Under the pieces are notes generated by a model. That model saw nothing but the letters and a program-made list of their open reading frames with translations. It searched no databases and was not told the origin of the DNA. Source: an uncultured Agathobaculum sp. (GTDB lineage: Bacteria; Bacillota; Clostridia; Oscillospirales; Butyricicoccaceae). Taken from it: a DNA stretch of 5,561 nucleotides. A program made the translations under genes and the position numbers. Positions 4,098 to 5,561 of this stretch are shown piece after piece. Position 1 is the stretch's first letter; each line of letters starts with the position of its first letter. The stretch covers positions 1 to 5,561 of the forward strand of contig CALWEB010000029.1 of NCBI GenBank assembly GCA_944376955.1, read 5' to 3'.

Positions 4098-5561
4098 TTA
4101 CTTTTGCAGCGTCTTGGCGAAGCTGTCCTTGAGGGTCACGATACGGTTGAAGCGGCCTTCTTCCCGATCCTTGACATAATAGCCCATACGGACGAACTGG
4201 AAGCGTTCGCCCTCCTTGGCATCTTTCAGCGACGGTTCAAGCTTGCAGCCGGTCAGCTTTTTGAGCGAATCGGGATTGAGGTAATCCAGATAATCCGTGC
4301 CTTCCGGTACATCACCCGTGTTCTCGATCGTAAACAGGTTGTCGTACAGATACAGGTCAGCGTCGAGCGCGTGCGCCGCGGACACCCAGTGGATTGTGCC
4401 CTTGACTTTGCGGCCGTCGGCCGGCATCCCGTTGCCGGTCTCCAGATCAGCCGTGCAGCGGATCTCCACAATCTCGCCGTTTTCGTCCTTGACAACCTCG
4501 TTGCAGCGGACGATATACGCGCCCATCAGGCGCACCTCGCCGTCCGGCTTGAGACGCTGGAACTTCGGAGGCGGAACCTCGGCAAAATCGCTCTTCTCGA
4601 TATACAGTTCGCGTGTAAACGGCACCTTACGCGTGCCCGCCGCCTCGTTACGCGGATTGTTCGGTACCTCAAACTCCTCACACTTATCCTCGGGATAGTT
4701 GGTGATGACGAGCTTGATCGGCTCGGTGACCGCCATGCGGCGCAGCGCAGTCTCATTCAGTTCCTCACGGATGCAGTGCTCAAGCAGCTTGATATCCACG
4801 AGCGAATCTGCCTTGGCAACGCCTGCGCGCTGGACAAAGTCCAGAATGGCGCTCGGCGTATAGCCGCGACGACGCAGCGCACACAGCGTGGGCATGCGCG
4901 GATCGTCCCAACCCTCGACGTGCTTCTCAAACACCAGCTGGCGCAGATAGCGCTTGCTCATAACGGTGTGCGTCACATTCAGGCGCGCAAACTCGCGCTG
5001 CTTGGGATGGTGCGGCAGCGGGCAGTTATCTACCACCCACTCATACAGCGGACGGTGGTTTTCAAACTCGATCGAACACATCGAATGCGTGATGCCTTCG
5101 ATGGCGTCCTGAATCGGGTGTGCAAAGTCATACAGCGGATAGATGCACCACTCATCGCCCTGCCGATGATGATGTGCGCGCACAATGCGGTAAATCGCCG
5201 GGTCGCGCAGGTTCATATTCGGACTTGCCATGTCGATTTTGGCGCGCAGCGTCTTGCTGCCGTCTGCAAACTTGCCTGCGCGCATATCCGCAAACAGCTG
5301 CAGATTTTCCTCGACCGAACGGTTGCGGTACGGGCTTTCCTTGCCCGGCTCAGTCAGCGTACCGCGATAGGCGCGCATTTCTTCCTGCGTCAGGTCATCC
5401 ACATAGGCTTTTCCGACCTTGATCAGTGCGACCGCGCAGTCGTAGCACGTCTCGAAGTAATCCGAGCCATAAAACACGCCCCCACTCGGCTCTTCGCCAG
5501 TCAGCCACTTAATGTCCTCCCAAATGGAGTCGACATACTCCGTGTCCTCCTTGACCGGGTT
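4098..5561 (-). CDS. glnS: Glutaminyl-tRNA synthetase, N-terminus cut by the window edge
   Basis: This class I aminoacyl-tRNA synthetase charges tRNA-Gln with glutamine in the cytoplasm. The frame stays open from the stop codon at 4098-4100 to the window end, giving 487 residues. The first visible residues, NPVKEDTEYVDSIWEDIKWL, align with the segment just after the RFDDT motif of E. coli GlnRS (554 residues), so roughly 70 N-terminal residues with the HIGH motif lie outside. Conserved blocks include YRGTLTEPGK, SPYRNRSVEENL, LRAKIDMASPNMNLRDP, WCIYPLYDFAHPIQDAIEGITHS, the KMSKS-equivalent VMSKR (residues 200-204 of this partial, 4950-4964), and HVEGWDDPRMPT. From about residue 276 (MAVTEPIKLVI) the two anticodon-binding beta-barrels follow, with DGRKVKGTIHWVSAAHA. 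These blocks match GlnRS rather than GluRS. A GTG at 5475-5477 could look like a start but lies inside the conserved catalytic domain, so it is not the start. GlnRS is sporadic in Firmicutes, many of which make Gln-tRNA through GatCAB. Confidence 0.96.
   Translation of the reverse strand, partial: NPVKEDTEYVDSIWEDIKWLTGEEPSGGVFYGSDYFETCYDCAVALIKVGKAYVDDLTQEEMRAYRGTLTEPGKESPYRNRSVEENLQLFADMRAGKFADGSKTLRAKIDMASPNMNLRDPAIYRIVRAHHHRQGDEWCIYPLYDFAHPIQDAIEGITHSMCSIEFENHRPLYEWVVDNCPLPHHPKQREFARLNVTHTVMSKRYLRQLVFEKHVEGWDDPRMPTLCALRRRGYTPSAILDFVQRAGVAKADSLVDIKLLEHCIREELNETALRRMAVTEPIKLVITNYPEDKCEEFEVPNNPRNEAAGTRKVPFTRELYIEKSDFAEVPPPKFQRLKPDGEVRLMGAYIVRCNEVVKDENGEIVEIRCTADLETGNGMPADGRKVKGTIHWVSAAHALDADLYLYDNLFTIENTGDVPEGTDYLDYLNPDSLKKLTGCKLEPSLKDAKEGERFQFVRMGYYVKDREEGRFNRIVTLKDSFAKTLQK

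Noticed and set aside
5475..5477. GTG as the glnS start, giving a 459-residue protein
   Set aside because: The frame stays open to the window edge and the 28 upstream codons encode NPVKEDTEYVD..., a conserved GlnRS segment; the gene is cut by the window, not short.
4098..5561. Assignment as glutamyl-tRNA synthetase (GltX)
   Set aside because: The VMSKR, HVEGWDDPRMPT and IHWVSAAHA blocks and the C-terminal double beta-barrel segments match GlnRS. Bacterial GluRS has an alpha-helical anticodon-binding domain.

Overview
The window reads as chromosomal DNA from a moderately GC-rich Firmicute, most likely a class Clostridia gut-type bacterium (Oscillospirales/Butyricicoccaceae-like is a guess). 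The clues are strong AGGAGG-type ribosome binding sites, U-tract intrinsic terminators, a Gram-positive (Bacillus-type) LexA box, and an ECF sigma factor paired with a clostridial-style membrane anti-sigma protein. A glutaminyl-tRNA synthetase also fits, because only some lineages of Firmicutes carry one. No mobile element, tRNA, rRNA or CRISPR array is visible, and the genes are packed with short intergenic gaps.

Layout. (1) 16-696, +: an unrecognised protein with five predicted membrane segments and a small C-terminal domain, closed by a textbook terminator at 692-723. (2) 775-1299 and 1292-2635, +: a two-gene cassette of an ECF sigma factor (GTG start) and an overlapping single-pass membrane protein with a large extracytoplasmic domain, its presumed anti-sigma factor/sensor. 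The cassette ends at a GC-rich hairpin at 2639-2667. (3) 2678-4061, +: a clear sigma-A-type promoter whose spacer holds a near-perfect LexA operator, driving rarA (mgsA), an AAA+ replication-fork maintenance ATPase. (4) 4098-5561, -: glnS, convergent with rarA and cut by the right window edge, so the HIGH-containing N-terminus is outside. The two convergent genes share a long bidirectional terminator in a 36-bp gap.

The genes form three independent functional units: envelope stress signalling (sigma/anti-sigma, perhaps with the upstream membrane protein), DNA damage/replication restart (rarA), and translation (glnS). The most notable signal is regulatory: GGAACATATGTTCG lies between the -35 and -10 elements of the rarA promoter, which predicts direct SOS control of rarA. 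I did not find evidence for a wholly new multi-gene system.
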